Assembly: GCA_015207155.1 (NCBI GenBank)
Contig: JADEXK010000010.1
Span: forward strand, 1-64,000
DNA length: 64,000 bases
Direction: 5' to 3'
From: Nostocales cyanobacterium LEGE 11386
Lineage (GTDB): Bacteria > Cyanobacteriota > Cyanobacteriia > Cyanobacteriales > Nostocaceae
The notes under the pieces were generated by a model. It had not been told where the DNA came from and did no database searches. It was given only the letters and a program-made list of their open reading frames with translations. The translations under genes and the position numbers were made by a program. Positions within the stretch are counted from its first letter, which is position 1. Each line of letters begins with the position of its first letter. Below are positions 51,264 through 61,684 of the stretch, piece by piece.

Positions 51264-54200
51264 TCACCGATATAGCCAAACGCGTAAAAGTGAAAGTAAT
51301 TCTTCAAGATTTACGGGTTTGGTGATGTAATCTGATGCACCTGCGGCAATACACTTCTCGCGATCGCCTTGCATGGCTTTAGCGGTAAGTGCAATTATTA
51401 CTAAAGATTTAAATTGTTCGTTCTGACGGATCAGGCCTGTTGTTTCGTAACCATCCATTTCTGGCATCATTACGTCCATCAAAACAACATCAATGTCAGG
51501 TACATTCTCTAATATGCTAATCCCTTCTCTGCCATTTTCAGCATATAAAACCTGCATTTGATAGCGCTCCAGCATACTAGTAAGCGCGAATATGTTACGT
51601 ATATCATCGTCTACGATTAGCACTTTCTTACCAGCAAGTAAGTAATCTCTTAAATGCAGTTGTTCTAGCAGTTGACGCTGGGCTTCAGGTAAATTTGCCT
51701 GAACTCGGTGCAGGACTAATGCTGTTTCATCGAGGAGACGTTCGGGCGATCGCACGTCTTTGATGATGATTGTCTCTGCTATCCGCTTCAGTTCAGTTTC
51801 TTGGGCTGGGGAAATTTCCCGACTGGTGTAGATAATAATGGGCAAAGCTTCGCCATTGGGTTCTTGTTTGATTTGTTCGATCAGTTCAAACCCGGTCATA
51901 TCCGGTAGCCCTAAATCGAGGACGAGGCAATCAAAAACTTGAGCGCGAATGGCTGCTAGTGCTGTTGCACCAGTGTCAACAGCAGTAATATTGACATCGC
52001 CGTTGCCAATCAGCTCGACAATGCTACGCTGTTGGATCACGTTGTCTTCCACTACCAGCAAATCCCTGACCCGACGCTCAACAAAACCTTTAATTTTGGT
52101 TAATGCCTCGCATACTGTTTCTTTGGTTACGGGCTTTTGCACATAAGCGATCGCACCTAGTTGCAAACTGCGTTGTCGCCCTTCTTCTACTGTCATGATA
52201 TGTACGGGAATATGACGCGTGTTGGGGTCATGCTTCAAGCGATCCAACACCGTCCAACCATCCATTTCTGGCAACCGGATATCTAGTAAAATGGCTGAAG
52301 GCTGGAATTGTTGTGCTAGCGCTAAACCCGCGCTGCCGTTTTGGGCGACTATGACCTTGAATCCTTGCTGTCGCGCTAGGTCTAAAAGGATACGTGCAAA
52401 GTGAATATCATCCTCTACAATCAGTAGCACGTGATCGCCATTTTCCAGAGTAGTGCGATCGTCATTGAGCAATGCTGAGTCGCTGAATTTGGATCGCAGG
52501 GCAACCCTGCGATCCACTTCTCGCTGAATGCTATGAGCGTAGTTAAGCTCAGAACTCAGCGCTTGTAGTTCAGAACTGAATTGCGGCAAGTAGAACGTAA
52601 ACGTGCTACCTTGATCGGGGCAACTGACAAGTTTAATTTCTCCGCCAAAAAGGCGGGCAATTTCGCGGCTAATGGACAAGCCCAATCCAGTACCGCCGTA
52701 CCTCCGACTGGTAGTGCCATCGGCTTGCTGAAATGCCTCAAAAATTACTTTCTGTTTATCCGGGGCAATACCGATACCCGTATCGCTGACGGAGAAGGCA
52801 ATTACCATGTGGGAGCGATTTAAGGTTTCCTGATTGAGGCTCCATCCCTGTTGTGCCACTTCAATCCGCAAACGTACCTCCCCACGCTCTGTAAATTTAA
52901 AAGCATTGGAGAGGAGATTTTTGAGTACTTGTTGTAAGCGTTTCGCATCGGTATGGATGCTTTCTGGTAATTCAGGAGCCAATTCAATTGTAAAGGCTAG
53001 GTCTTTGTCCTGGGCTATTTGGCGAAAGGTGCGCTCAACATGGTCGCTTAACTCGATCAACTGCATCGGAGCCATGTTAATTGCCATAGTTCCAGATTCA
53101 ATCTTGGCAAGATCGAGAATGTCATTGATCAGCGCCAAAAGGTCGGTACCTGCTGAGTAAATTGTCCGGCTATATTCAACTTGTTTGGCGGTGAGATTAC
53201 CATCGATGTTATCTGCTAACAGCCTAGCCAAAATTAACAAGCTGTTCAGAGGTGTCCGCAGTTCATGGGACATATTAGCGAGAAACTCAGACTTGTATTT
53301 TGACGAGAGTGCTAGTTGCTCCGCCTTATCTTCCAAAGCCTGTCTGGCCTGTTCAATTTCTCGGTTTTTGCGTTCAACTTCTTGATTTTGCAGAGCTAAC
53401 AACTCTGCTTTTTCTTCTAATTGAGCGTTGGTAAGTTGTAACTCTTGTTGTTGTCCTTTGAGTAAATCTTCCGATGTTTTGAGTGATTGCGCTTGTTGTT
53501 CTAAGCGCTGGTTGGTTTCGCGGAGTTCGTTTTGCTGGGTTTGTAGTTCCTCAGCCAAAGACTGGGACTGCTTGAGTAATTCTTCAGTCCGCATCGAGGC
53601 GGCGATCGTGTTCAGAACGATCGCAATACTTTCGGTGAGTTGATCGAAGAATGTCAGATGAATCTCGCTAAAGCGGCGGAAAGAAGCTAATTCAATGACT
53701 GCGGTTACTTGTCCTTCAAATAGTACAGGGAAAACTACAGCATTGAGTGGGGTTGCTTCACCTAAACCAGAGGAGATTTTGATATAGTCACTCGGCACTT
53801 CCGTGAGGAGAATTCGTTCTTTTTCCAGGGCGCATTGTCCTACCAGACCTTCACCCAAGTGGAAGCGGTTAGCTAGATGCTTACGTTCCCGGTAAGCGTA
53901 GCTACTCAGCAATTGGAGATACACTGAATTTTCCTCAGTGTTCATTAAGTAGAATACGCCATGTTGCGCTCGCACCAGAGGTGCTAGTTCCGAAAGAATT
54001 AGTTTGGATACGGTTTCCAAGTCTCGCTGACCTTGCAGCATCCGGGTAAACTTGGCTAGGTTAGTTTTTAACCAATCTTGTTCAGTGTTTTTCTGCGTCG
54101 TCTCCCGGAGGTTGGCAATCATCTGGTTGATGTTATCCTTGAGGATTGCTACTTCGCCTAAAGCCTCGACAGCGATTGAGCGGGTCAAGTCACCTTTAGT

Positions 54201-57050
54201 CACAGCTGTAGCAACTTCTGCGATCGCCCGCAACTGGGTGGTGAGAGTCGCCGCCAATTCGTTGACATTATCTGTCAAATCTCTCCACGTGCCGGAGGCC
54301 CCAGGTACTCTGGCTTGACCGCCCAACTTCCCTTCAATGCCCACTTCCCGTGCCACTGTGGTTACTTGATTAGCAAAGGTTGCTAGGGTATCAATCATCT
54401 CATTGATTGTTTCTGCCAAGGTTTCAATTTCTCCCTTGGCATCTAGCATCAGTTTTTGTTTCAAGTCACCGTTGGCAACCGCCGTCACAACTCTGGCAAT
54501 ACCGCGCACTTGTGCTGTTAAGTTTCCTGCCATGGAGTTAACGTTGTCAGTCAAATCTTTCCAAGTCCCCGCAACACCCTGCACTTGCGCTTGACCGCCC
54601 AATTTTCCTTCGGTTCCTACTTCCCTAGCAACCCGCGTCACTTCACTGGCAAAGGAACTGAGCTGATCCACCATGGTGTTGATCGTGTTTTTCAAGTCTA
54701 AAATTTCGCCTTTGACATCGACGGTGATTTTCTTGGAGAGGTCACCACTCGCCACCGCCTTGGTCACTTCGGCAATGTTCCGCACCTGGGCTGTCAGGTT
54801 CCCCGCCATGGAGTTAACGTTATCAGTCAAATCTTTCCAGGTGCCTGCTACTCCCCTAACATAGGCTTGCACACCCAGTTTGCCTTCGGTTCCCACTTCC
54901 CGCGCTACCCGCGTCACTTCACTAGCAAAGGAGTTGAGCTGATCCACCATGGTGTTGATTGTGTTTTTCAACTCCAAAATTTCGCCTTTGACATCAACAG
55001 TGATTTTCTTGGAAAGGTCACCATTAGCTACAGCTGTGGTCACTTCCGCAATGTTGCGGACTTGGGCTGTTAAGCTTCCCGCCATGAAGTTGACGCTATC
55101 GGTGAGATCCTTCCAAGTACCTGCCACCCCTTTAACTTCCGCTTGCACACCCAACTTGCCTTCGGTTCCTACTTCCCGCGCCACCCTTGTGACTTCACTA
55201 GCAAAGGAGTTGAGCTGATCCACCATCGTGTTAACAGTATTTTTCAATTCTAAAATTTCACCTCTGACATCAACGGTAATTTTTTTAGAAAGGTCGCCTG
55301 TTGCCACCGCAGTAGTAACTTCAGCGATATTACGGACTTGGGCTGTTAAGCTTCCCGCCATAAAATTGACACTATCGGTAAGATCCTTCCAAGTACCAGC
55401 TACACCTCTAACATCTGCTTGTACGCCCAGCTTACCTTCACTCCCCACCTCACGGGCGACCCGTGTGACTTCACTAGCGAAGGAACTGAGCTGATCCACC
55501 ATGATGTTAATCGTGTTCTTCAACTCGAAAATTTCGCCTTTGACATCGACAGTGATTTTTTTGGAAAGGTCGCCGTTAGCGATCGCTGTAGCCACTTCGG
55601 CGATGTTGCGGACTTGTCCGGTGAGATTACCCGCCATCAAGTTAACGTTGTCTGTCAAGTCTTTCCAGGTACCAGCTACTCCCTCTACTTCCGCTTGCAC
55701 ACCCAGTTTGCCTTCGGTTCCCACTTCCCGCGCCACCCGTGTCACTTCACTGGCAAAGGAGTTGAGCTGATCCACCATGGTGTTGATTGTGTTTTTCAAC
55801 TCCAGAATTTCGCCTTTGACATCGACGGTGATTTTCTTGGAAAGGTCACCATTAGCTACAGCTGTAGTCACTTCCGCAATGTTGCGGACTTGGGCTGTTA
55901 AGCTTCCCGCCATAAAATTTACACTATCGGTCAAGTCTTTCCAGGTACCAGCCACCCCTCGTACTTGTGCTTGACCGCCCAACTTTCCTTCTGCACCCAC
56001 CTCACGGGCTACCCTGGTGACTTCACTGGCAAAGGAGTTGAGCTGATCCACCATGATGTTGACAGTATTTTTCAACTCCAAAATTTCGCCTTTGACATTG
56101 ACAGTGATTTTTTTGGAGAGATCGCCGTTAGCTACAGCTGTGGTCACTTCCGCAATATTACGGACTTGGGCGGTCAAATTACCTGCCATTAAGTTAACGT
56201 TGTCGGTCAAGTCTTTCCAAGTGCCGGCGACTCCCTTCACTTCTGCTTGCACACCCAATTTACCTTCGGTTCCCACTTCCCTAGCCACCCGCGTCACTTC
56301 ACTGGCAAAGGAGTTTAACTGATCCACCATCGTGTTGACGGTGTTCTTGAGTTCCAGAATTTCGCCTTTAACATCGACAGTGATTTTTTTCGAGAGGTCG
56401 CCATTTGCGATCGCTGTGGCAACTTCGGCAATGTTGCGGACTTGCCCGGTGAGATTACCCGCCATTAAGTTAACGTTGTCTGTTAAGTCCTTCCAAGTAC
56501 CGGCGACTCCCTTCACTTCTGCTTGCACACCCAATTTACCTTCGGTTCCCACTTCCCGCGCCACCCTGGTGACTTCACTGGCAAAGGAACCAAGCCGATC
56601 TACCATTGTGTTGACGATATTGGCAGTTTGTAGAAATTCTCCTTGGAGAAGTTTGCCATCAATTTCTATGGCGATCGTTTGGGATAAATCTCCATTAGCT
56701 ACAGACCTAATCACACGAGTAGTTTCGGCTGTAGGCTGGACTAAATCTGTAATTAGAGTATTGACAGAATTAACGCAATCTGACCATGAACCGCGAACAT
56801 GTCCTAGAGAGGCACGTTCGGCAATTTTGCCTTCTTTTCCTACAACATTGCCGATCCTCTGTAGCTCTGTAGCCATGCGCTCATTTTGGTCAATAATGTC
56901 ATTGAGCGTATCGGCTATTTTCCCTGCCATCCCAGTTTGGTCTATGGGCATCCGAACAGAAAAGTTACCTTGTTTAACAGCATTTAGCGTTGTCAGTAGT
57001 TGTTTTAAATCTAAATTATCGCTATCTCTAGTTAACTGTTCAGTTGCCAT
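51264..57050 (-). CDS. Giant cytosolic hybrid histidine kinase with HAMP array, GAF and three receivers
   Basis: A 1928-residue protein without membrane segments. Residues about 15-990 hold about eleven HAMP-like modules of 92 residues each ([18 protein letters not shown] and [20 protein letters not shown] recur). Next come a GAF domain (about 1000-1155), a coiled coil (about 1165-1245), HisKA with His at about 1262 ([20 protein letters not shown]), HATPase (to about 1520), and receivers at about 1540-1660, 1663-1785 and 1807-1925, each with its phospho-Asp ([36 protein letters not shown]). The layout resembles fungal group III (Nik1/Hik1) kinases, known for HAMP repeats and osmotic sensing. 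It is in the same direction as the REC-PAS kinase 109 bp downstream. Confidence 0.93.
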   Translation of the reverse strand: MATEQLTRDSDNLDLKQLLTTLNAVKQGNFSVRMPIDQTGMAGKIADTLNDIIDQNERMATELQRIGNVVGKEGKIAERASLGHVRGSWSDCVNSVNTLITDLVQPTAETTRVIRSVANGDLSQTIAIEIDGKLLQGEFLQTANIVNTMVDRLGSFASEVTRVAREVGTEGKLGVQAEVKGVAGTWKDLTDNVNLMAGNLTGQVRNIAEVATAIANGDLSKKITVDVKGEILELKNTVNTMVDQLNSFASEVTRVAREVGTEGKLGVQAEVKGVAGTWKDLTDNVNLMAGNLTAQVRNIAEVTTAVANGDLSKKITVNVKGEILELKNTVNIMVDQLNSFASEVTRVAREVGAEGKLGGQAQVRGVAGTWKDLTDSVNFMAGSLTAQVRNIAEVTTAVANGDLSKKITVDVKGEILELKNTINTMVDQLNSFASEVTRVAREVGTEGKLGVQAEVEGVAGTWKDLTDNVNLMAGNLTGQVRNIAEVATAIANGDLSKKITVDVKGEIFELKNTINIMVDQLSSFASEVTRVAREVGSEGKLGVQADVRGVAGTWKDLTDSVNFMAGSLTAQVRNIAEVTTAVATGDLSKKITVDVRGEILELKNTVNTMVDQLNSFASEVTRVAREVGTEGKLGVQAEVKGVAGTWKDLTDSVNFMAGSLTAQVRNIAEVTTAVANGDLSKKITVDVKGEILELKNTINTMVDQLNSFASEVTRVAREVGTEGKLGVQAYVRGVAGTWKDLTDNVNSMAGNLTAQVRNIAEVTKAVASGDLSKKITVDVKGEILDLKNTINTMVDQLSSFASEVTRVAREVGTEGKLGGQAQVQGVAGTWKDLTDNVNSMAGNLTAQVRGIARVVTAVANGDLKQKLMLDAKGEIETLAETINEMIDTLATFANQVTTVAREVGIEGKLGGQARVPGASGTWRDLTDNVNELAATLTTQLRAIAEVATAVTKGDLTRSIAVEALGEVAILKDNINQMIANLRETTQKNTEQDWLKTNLAKFTRMLQGQRDLETVSKLILSELAPLVRAQHGVFYLMNTEENSVYLQLLSSYAYRERKHLANRFHLGEGLVGQCALEKERILLTEVPSDYIKISSGLGEATPLNAVVFPVLFEGQVTAVIELASFRRFSEIHLTFFDQLTESIAIVLNTIAASMRTEELLKQSQSLAEELQTQQNELRETNQRLEQQAQSLKTSEDLLKGQQQELQLTNAQLEEKAELLALQNQEVERKNREIEQARQALEDKAEQLALSSKYKSEFLANMSHELRTPLNSLLILARLLADNIDGNLTAKQVEYSRTIYSAGTDLLALINDILDLAKIESGTMAINMAPMQLIELSDHVERTFRQIAQDKDLAFTIELAPELPESIHTDAKRLQQVLKNLLSNAFKFTERGEVRLRIEVAQQGWSLNQETLNRSHMVIAFSVSDTGIGIAPDKQKVIFEAFQQADGTTSRRYGGTGLGLSISREIARLFGGEIKLVSCPDQGSTFTFYLPQFSSELQALSSELNYAHSIQREVDRRVALRSKFSDSALLNDDRTTLENGDHVLLIVEDDIHFARILLDLARQQGFKVIVAQNGSAGLALAQQFQPSAILLDIRLPEMDGWTVLDRLKHDPNTRHIPVHIMTVEEGRQRSLQLGAIAYVQKPVTKETVCEALTKIKGFVERRVRDLLVVEDNVIQQRSIVELIGNGDVNITAVDTGATALAAIRAQVFDCLVLDLGLPDMTGFELIEQIKQEPNGEALPIIIYTSREISPAQETELKRIAETIIIKDVRSPERLLDETALVLHRVQANLPEAQRQLLEQLHLRDYLLAGKKVLIVDDDIRNIFALTSMLERYQMQVLYAENGREGISILENVPDIDVVLMDVMMPEMDGYETTGLIRQNEQFKSLVIIALTAKAMQGDREKCIAAGASDYITKPVNLEELLSLLRVWLYR
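54100..56990 (-). repeat. Tandem 276-bp coding repeats encoding HAMP modules
   Basis: Nine near-identical 276-bp units, with edge units more divergent. The central units share long identical stretches, such as the block encoding [15 protein letters not shown] and the block encoding [12 protein letters not shown]. Such DNA is prone to copy-number change by recombination and is a risk region for assembly. Confidence 0.85.
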
Positions 57051-57531
57051 AGCCTCATCCTTTAGGAATTTTTGATGTTTTTTGCACCTTGTAACTGCTT
57101 CAGGTAATTTCAGGAAGTGGTTGGCGCTCTTTCACTCTTGAGCAGTGGTTAATTATCCGCATATACCTGCTTTCTCAATATACTGTAATCAGCACCGCTC
57201 ATATTAGGTGCATAAGAATAGGCTAATACAAGAAAAATGCTCCACAATTTGGCTCAATTTTGGACAAAATTGTCCAGATAAAAATATTAAATTTAATTAA
57301 TATCTTTATCTAGCTCAAGAATTGTGTTTGATGTTCTAGCTGCGATCGCCATACCCAATGAAGAGTGCTGAGTAAAAAAGGAAATCAGGTCAAATTCCTC
57401 CTTTATTAGGAGGATTCAAGGATATTAAAACTTGGCAAAGCAACTCTCAAAGACTTGGATTTACACAGTAGTATTTGACACAAGAAGAGATTGAGGAAGG
57501 AATCACAAATTTCCTGTACCTCTTAAATAGC
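57051..57531. other. Intergenic region, no gene seen
   Basis: A 481-bp spacer upstream of the giant kinase. It contains one STRR-like AGTGCTGAGT near 57363 and a small hairpin AATCCTCC-type around 57395-57418 (TTCCTCC...GGAGGA). It must hold the kinase promoter, which I cannot place. Confidence 0.4.
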
Positions 57532-58107
57532 CTAATATGTGTCTATTTTCCAATTAGGATTAGTCAGACTTGTAAGAATATGATCTTCCCATTTTCCATT
57601 AATCAATAAATAGTCTCTAGCATATCCTTCGACAACAAAACCAAGTTTTTTCAGTACTTTACCACTACGCTGATTATGGGGCATATAATTCGCCATAATC
57701 CGATGAAAATTTAATTCTTGAAATACATAATCAGTAGCAACTTTTAAAGCTTCTGTCATGTAACCTTTACCTTGCTCAGATTCCGCTAGACTATATCCCA
57801 CATAGCAAAAATGTGCGGCTCCTCGGATAAAGTTACTAAAGTTGATCGTGCCAATAACTTTAGTTGATTTTTTATTCGGAAAAATAAAGAGCTTTAAAGA
57901 TTGGTCATGCATGAATTCCAAAACATTGTTTTCAATTTGATAGTGCCAATATTCTTCGGTAAAAAAATGATCAAACCAATGAGGATAAAATGGTGTTAGA
58001 TAAGCTTTATTTTCATTGAAATATTTAAGTATTTGTGGTATATCCTTTTTAATGGCAATTCTTAATGTTAGGCGATCGCTTATTATAAGTGGTAGTTCTG
58101 ATTTCAT
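57532..58107 (-). CDS. GNAT N-acetyltransferase (RimJ/RimL type)
   Basis: A 191-residue acetyltransferase using acetyl-CoA. The N-terminal part reads DRLTLRIAIKKDIPQILKYF and the acetyl-CoA loop is at EQGKGYMTEALKVATDYVFQ, with ELNFHRIMANYMPHNQRSGK following as in RimJ proteins. The target could be the N-terminus of a ribosomal protein or a small amine. It is in one orientation with the pentapeptide protein gene, 26 bp after it, and could be co-transcribed with it. Confidence 0.9.
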   Translation of the reverse strand: MKSELPLIISDRLTLRIAIKKDIPQILKYFNENKAYLTPFYPHWFDHFFTEEYWHYQIENNVLEFMHDQSLKLFIFPNKKSTKVIGTINFSNFIRGAAHFCYVGYSLAESEQGKGYMTEALKVATDYVFQELNFHRIMANYMPHNQRSGKVLKKLGFVVEGYARDYLLINGKWEDHILTSLTNPNWKIDTY

Positions 58108-58133
58108 ATAATGGTTGCTTAAATTAATGCCTT

Positions 58134-58895
58134 TTAATCACATTTTTGGGAATTTTTAACCTCTCTCATACCTAATTTATTTGGCTGGAATTTTTTATCA
58201 AAAATAGTGAGGTTGTTATAACAAGAGTTTGTCAGATTGGCATTGACTAAATTTGCCCTGCGTAAGTCTGCACCCCGCAAATCTGCACTAGCGAGATTCG
58301 TGCCTTGTAAGTTAGCAAATTGTAAATTAATATCTTGGAGGTTAGCTCCTGTAAAATTTGCTCCTAAAAGCAGCGATGGGTGCTTATTAGATGTTTTTTT
58401 CAGTAAATTTGCATCTTGTAAAAACATCATGACGTAACGCTTACGTCCTGGGTCTAGCTCCTGTAAAGTAGCTTGAGTCATGGCTCTAAAAATAGCTGGG
58501 TTAGCTTTAATTTGTTGGGGATTATCCTCTAAAATTACCTGCGTCATTGTTTTGAGGTAATCAGAGAGGATAGCTTGACTACGATCATCGGCAGTTAATT
58601 CGATATTGCCGGAAAATCCTGATAATTGATATATAGATCGGTTTAATCCATTGGGAATATTTCCCCAAATCAACAGGAAAAATATTGCCGCGATCGCCAT
58701 TAAAGTCATTATTGTGAGTTTGACTGCATCCTTGGGGATGGCGATAGAAATAATAATTGATTTTAAGATTTCTATAGTTCTCACAAAGTAGCTATTCAAG
58801 GTAGTGGATTTTGTGGGCAAAGTAGCTTGAGGCAGTTTAACAATTTCGTGATGCTGTGTATCCATTTTGGCAACATTTAAGGTAGAATGTGACAC
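58134..58895 (-). CDS. Pentapeptide-repeat protein with membrane anchor
   Basis: A 253-residue protein. One membrane helix at about residues 61-78 (LTIMTLMAIAAIFFLLIWGN) follows a cytoplasmic N-terminus. The C-terminal half has a run of pentapeptide repeats A(N/D)LXX (FTGANLQDINLQFANLQGTN LASADLRGADLRRANLVNAN), which form a right-handed quadrilateral helix. The number of repeats (about 8) is small. The role is unknown, as for most cyanobacterial pentapeptide proteins. Start ATG 58895; an in-frame ATG ten codons later is also possible. Confidence 0.85.
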   Translation of the reverse strand: MSHSTLNVAKMDTQHHEIVKLPQATLPTKSTTLNSYFVRTIEILKSIIISIAIPKDAVKLTIMTLMAIAAIFFLLIWGNIPNGLNRSIYQLSGFSGNIELTADDRSQAILSDYLKTMTQVILEDNPQQIKANPAIFRAMTQATLQELDPGRKRYVMMFLQDANLLKKTSNKHPSLLLGANFTGANLQDINLQFANLQGTNLASADLRGADLRRANLVNANLTNSCYNNLTIFDKKFQPNKLGMREVKNSQKCD

Positions 58896-59194
58896 ATTTG
58901 ACAGAATTTTGCTGTATCAGCGTACTACTTGAGAAGGTTCAGCTTGATGAATATATCAGTTAAGAGCTTTGATCCAAATCTTGTAGTAACTATTTTGACA
59001 ATCAATCTGCCATATAACCAGAATCTTGATAAGCTGATTTCTAATATCTACAGCGCCAGGATTTAGCGCCGATGAGTAGTAAAACGCCATGCGCCAAAAA
59101 ACTTCGATTGGATTATTTAATCCAAACGCTGTATTTTAGGAGAGTTAGCAAGAAGACGGCTCTTGATCAATCCAGTCTATAAGCAAGGATAGTG
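58896..59194. other. Upstream region of bioB
   Basis: About 300 bases between divergent genes. I see no BirA-type operator of the enterobacterial kind and no recognisable riboswitch. There is a GGAT ribosome-binding remnant before bioB (AAGGAT at about 59185). Confidence 0.35.
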
Positions 59195-60205
59195 ATGTCG
59201 GTGGGAATACGCTACAATTGGCACAAAGCAGAGATTCAGGCGATATACAACACGCCATTCCTAGAGCTGATTTATCAAGCTGCTAGCGTGCATCGCCAAT
59301 ATCATGACCCAACAAAAATACAAGTTTGTAAGCTCATCTCTATTAAAACAGGAGCTTGTCCCGAAGATTGTAGCTACTGCGCCCAATCTTCTCGCTATAA
59401 GACAGAAGTAAAGCCCCAAGCACTGCTAGAAAAGGAAACAGTAGTTAGCATTGCCCAAAAAGCTAAAGAAACTGGTGTAAGTCGCGTTTGTATGGGTGCA
59501 GCTTGGCGGGAAGTGCGGGACAACTCACAATTTGAGACAGTCCTCGAAATGGTCAAGGAAGTGACCGACATGGGTTTAGAAGTATGCTGCACTCTGGGAA
59601 TGTTGACAACAGACCAGGCCAAACGCTTAGAAGCAGCTGGACTGTATGCCTACAACCATAATTTAGATACCTCACAGGAATATTACAGCACGATTATTAC
59701 CACGAGAACTTATGGCGATCGCCTGAATACAATTGAGAATGTCCGGCAGACAAATGTTACTGTTTGTTCTGGCGGTATCCTGGGTTTAGGCGAAAGTGTG
59801 GATGACCGTGTGGCAATGTTAGAGACCTTAGCCAACCTACATCCTCATCCAGAATCCGTACCAATTAATATTCTTTCCCAAGTTCCTGGTACACCCTTAG
59901 AAAATCAACCAGATGTACCCATTTGGGATGTAGTACGCATGATAGCCACAGCCCGAATTGTCATGCCAAATTCTGATGTGCGTCTTAGTGCTGGTCGTGC
60001 GAGACTTTCCCAAGTGGAACAAGCATTATGCTTTATGGCTGGGGCAAATTCTATCTTCTCCAGCGACGATAATAAAATGCTCACAGTTACCACTCCCTGT
60101 CCCGATTACGACGCTGACCGAGAAATGCTAAATTTGCTGGGTTTAGAAATGCGTCCTCCTCACCAAAGACCAGAAAAAGTGACAACTTCTGCGGCGATGG
60201 GATGA
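59195..60205 (+). CDS. bioB: Biotin synthase
   Basis: Radical-SAM enzyme that inserts sulfur into dethiobiotin. The [4Fe-4S] motif is [11 protein letters not shown] and the [2Fe-2S] ligands are in the usual positions ([35 protein letters not shown]). I start at ATG 59195 ([20 protein letters not shown]); the GTG at 59192 is directly upstream and less likely. Length is normal. It is a lone biotin gene here. Confidence 0.96.
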   Translation: MSVGIRYNWHKAEIQAIYNTPFLELIYQAASVHRQYHDPTKIQVCKLISIKTGACPEDCSYCAQSSRYKTEVKPQALLEKETVVSIAQKAKETGVSRVCMGAAWREVRDNSQFETVLEMVKEVTDMGLEVCCTLGMLTTDQAKRLEAAGLYAYNHNLDTSQEYYSTIITTRTYGDRLNTIENVRQTNVTVCSGGILGLGESVDDRVAMLETLANLHPHPESVPINILSQVPGTPLENQPDVPIWDVVRMIATARIVMPNSDVRLSAGRARLSQVEQALCFMAGANSIFSSDDNKMLTVTTPCPDYDADREMLNLLGLEMRPPHQRPEKVTTSAAMG

Positions 60206-60429
60206 AGAGTGCTGAGTTATAAGACCGCCCACAACTGGCGAGGCTTGTCCAAGTATTATTTACTTCATATTCTTTGTGTCTTAGTGGTAAAAAAATAATT
60301 TTTGAACCACAAAGGCACAAAGGTAAAAAGCCTAAAATTGGACAAAGAGCTAGTTGATTAATTTACAAGTTTATTAAGTTAAAAATAGGAGCAATTATAC
60401 TGGTATAACTATAAAAAATTGATTTACCA
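60206..60429. repeat. Intergenic spacer with inverted repeat
   Basis: CTTTGTGTCTTAGTGGT (60270-60286) and ACCACAAAGGCACAAAG (60305-60321) are imperfect inverted arms around an AT-rich loop with a run of A/T. This repeat (GTGGT...ACCACAAAGGCACAAAG) is a type I recall as dispersed in Nostoc. An STRR-like AGTGCTGAGT also lies right after bioB. Confidence 0.55.
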
Positions 60430-61530
60430 ATGCATACAGCCAAAGCGATAGCCAAGCGCTGCTGCTTTCAGCCCTTTGCCCCATTCACTACCATTATTGT
60501 CTCCAGTCTCATATCCTGTGCATCTATCCCAGCGCCGGAATTAACCCAGTCTGCACAACAACCTCAGCCTCCGTCTATTGTTGCTGACAAGCCCAATTCC
60601 GAAAGAATTCTCAACGAGGTTATTAGCCGTCAGAAAAGTTTGCAGGTTTGTGATTTCGAGTTTAACCCAGAGACAGCGCGCCAATCTTCAGAAGTCTACT
60701 CTAACAAAGAGGGTCAGCACCTAGTACAACTCCTCTGTTTCATGGCCGCCTATCAAGGCAGATTCGCCTTCCTGGAAGTAGATACTTCCCAGCCTGAACT
60801 TAAAATTCAGCCTCTAGAACTAGAACTCGCTGGATTTCCCCAATTTGACCCCCAAACCAATATCCTCTCCAACAGTTATAAATTTATTGGTGCAGGCACT
60901 TGTCTACAAACCACTCAATACTATTGGCGTGATGATGCTTTAAGGCTAATTAGTTCGGAAATTGTAGATGGACAGCCTAATGGTTGTCAAGAATTAGGCG
61001 TGCGATCGCCCTCAGCTAATCAGTTAATTACTAACAAGAATGTCGGCCCTGCTAAACTAGGCATGACTCTAGGACAACTCAAGCAAGTTTTAGGTGAGGA
61101 AGCAAAATTTGCACCCGCCAGCTTGGGGGTTGATGCAGGTGAAGGGATTAAGGTTAGTCAGGAAGGAACTTTGCAGTACGCGTTGGGTTTCACCGCAGAA
61201 GGGAAACAGCCGATAACTGATAACTCTGTGATTAACAGTATCACCGTGAGCAATCCTGACTACAGAACGACTGCTGGGGTGGGGCCAGGTACTCCCCTCA
61301 AACAAGCTGTTGCCATCTACGGCCCAGCCACCCTATTCTACAACTGGAATAATGAAGGACGAGAGTACATTGAATTTGAGCAGGGACTAGGTTCAGGCGT
61401 ATTGATCAGGTCTAATCAGTGGACAATTACAGATTTTGCTGGTATTTATGCCGACACCAAAGCTGAATTCAACAAAACTCAAAAGTTCCACGAACATGCA
61501 GGTATTGGTTCAATTACCATCAGGCAGTAA
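60430..61530 (+). CDS. Lipoprotein of unknown function
   Basis: A 366-residue protein. The N-terminus is positively charged and hydrophobic and ends in a lipobox-like LISC (SSLISCASIPAPEL), so it is probably a lipoprotein. Later parts look like two similar beta-rich halves: GPAKLGMTLGQLKQVLGEEA and VGPGTPLKQAVAIYGPATLF resemble a domain that often repeats in cyanobacterial envelope proteins. No catalytic motif is recognised. The product should be periplasmic or outer-membrane linked. Start ATG 60430. Confidence 0.7.
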   Translation: MHTAKAIAKRCCFQPFAPFTTIIVSSLISCASIPAPELTQSAQQPQPPSIVADKPNSERILNEVISRQKSLQVCDFEFNPETARQSSEVYSNKEGQHLVQLLCFMAAYQGRFAFLEVDTSQPELKIQPLELELAGFPQFDPQTNILSNSYKFIGAGTCLQTTQYYWRDDALRLISSEIVDGQPNGCQELGVRSPSANQLITNKNVGPAKLGMTLGQLKQVLGEEAKFAPASLGVDAGEGIKVSQEGTLQYALGFTAEGKQPITDNSVINSITVSNPDYRTTAGVGPGTPLKQAVAIYGPATLFYNWNNEGREYIEFEQGLGSGVLIRSNQWTITDFAGIYADTKAEFNKTQKFHEHAGIGSITIRQ

Positions 61531-61538
61531 TATAGCAA

Positions 61539-61569
61539 AGTGCTGAGTGCTGAGTGCTGAGTGCTGAGT
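61539..61569. repeat. STRR array of four AGTGCTG heptamers
   Basis: Four perfect in-register heptamers AGTGCTG plus AGT, 9 bp after the stop of the lipoprotein gene. Confidence 0.9.
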
Positions 61570-61624
61570 ATAAACCCATTTGCTTCAGAGCTTTGATCAA
61601 TCTACTTTGGATTTTTGAACAAAA

Positions 61625-61657
61625 AGATCCCCGACTTTTTCAAAAAGTCGGGGATCT
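61625..61657 (-). terminator. 33-bp palindrome downstream of ftsH (repeat copy 2)
   Basis: Arms AGATCCCCGACTTTTT (61625-61640) and AAAAAGTCGGGGATCT (61642-61657), perfect, loop of one base. In the ftsH direction it is followed by a T-run. It lies 28 bp past the ftsH stop. It is nearly identical to 15910-15942. Confidence 0.75.
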
Positions 61658-61684
61658 GAATCCTTAAACTGCAACCAAGTTTAA

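Noticed and set aside
54052..57075. Series of plus-strand frames over the giant kinase
   Set aside because: They repeat every 276 bp because they are antisense shadows of the HAMP units and all read as repeats of one motif.
59000..59194. Riboswitch or BirA operator upstream of bioB
   Set aside because: I could not find the conserved inverted repeat of BirA sites or any known riboswitch core; reporting one would be guesswork.
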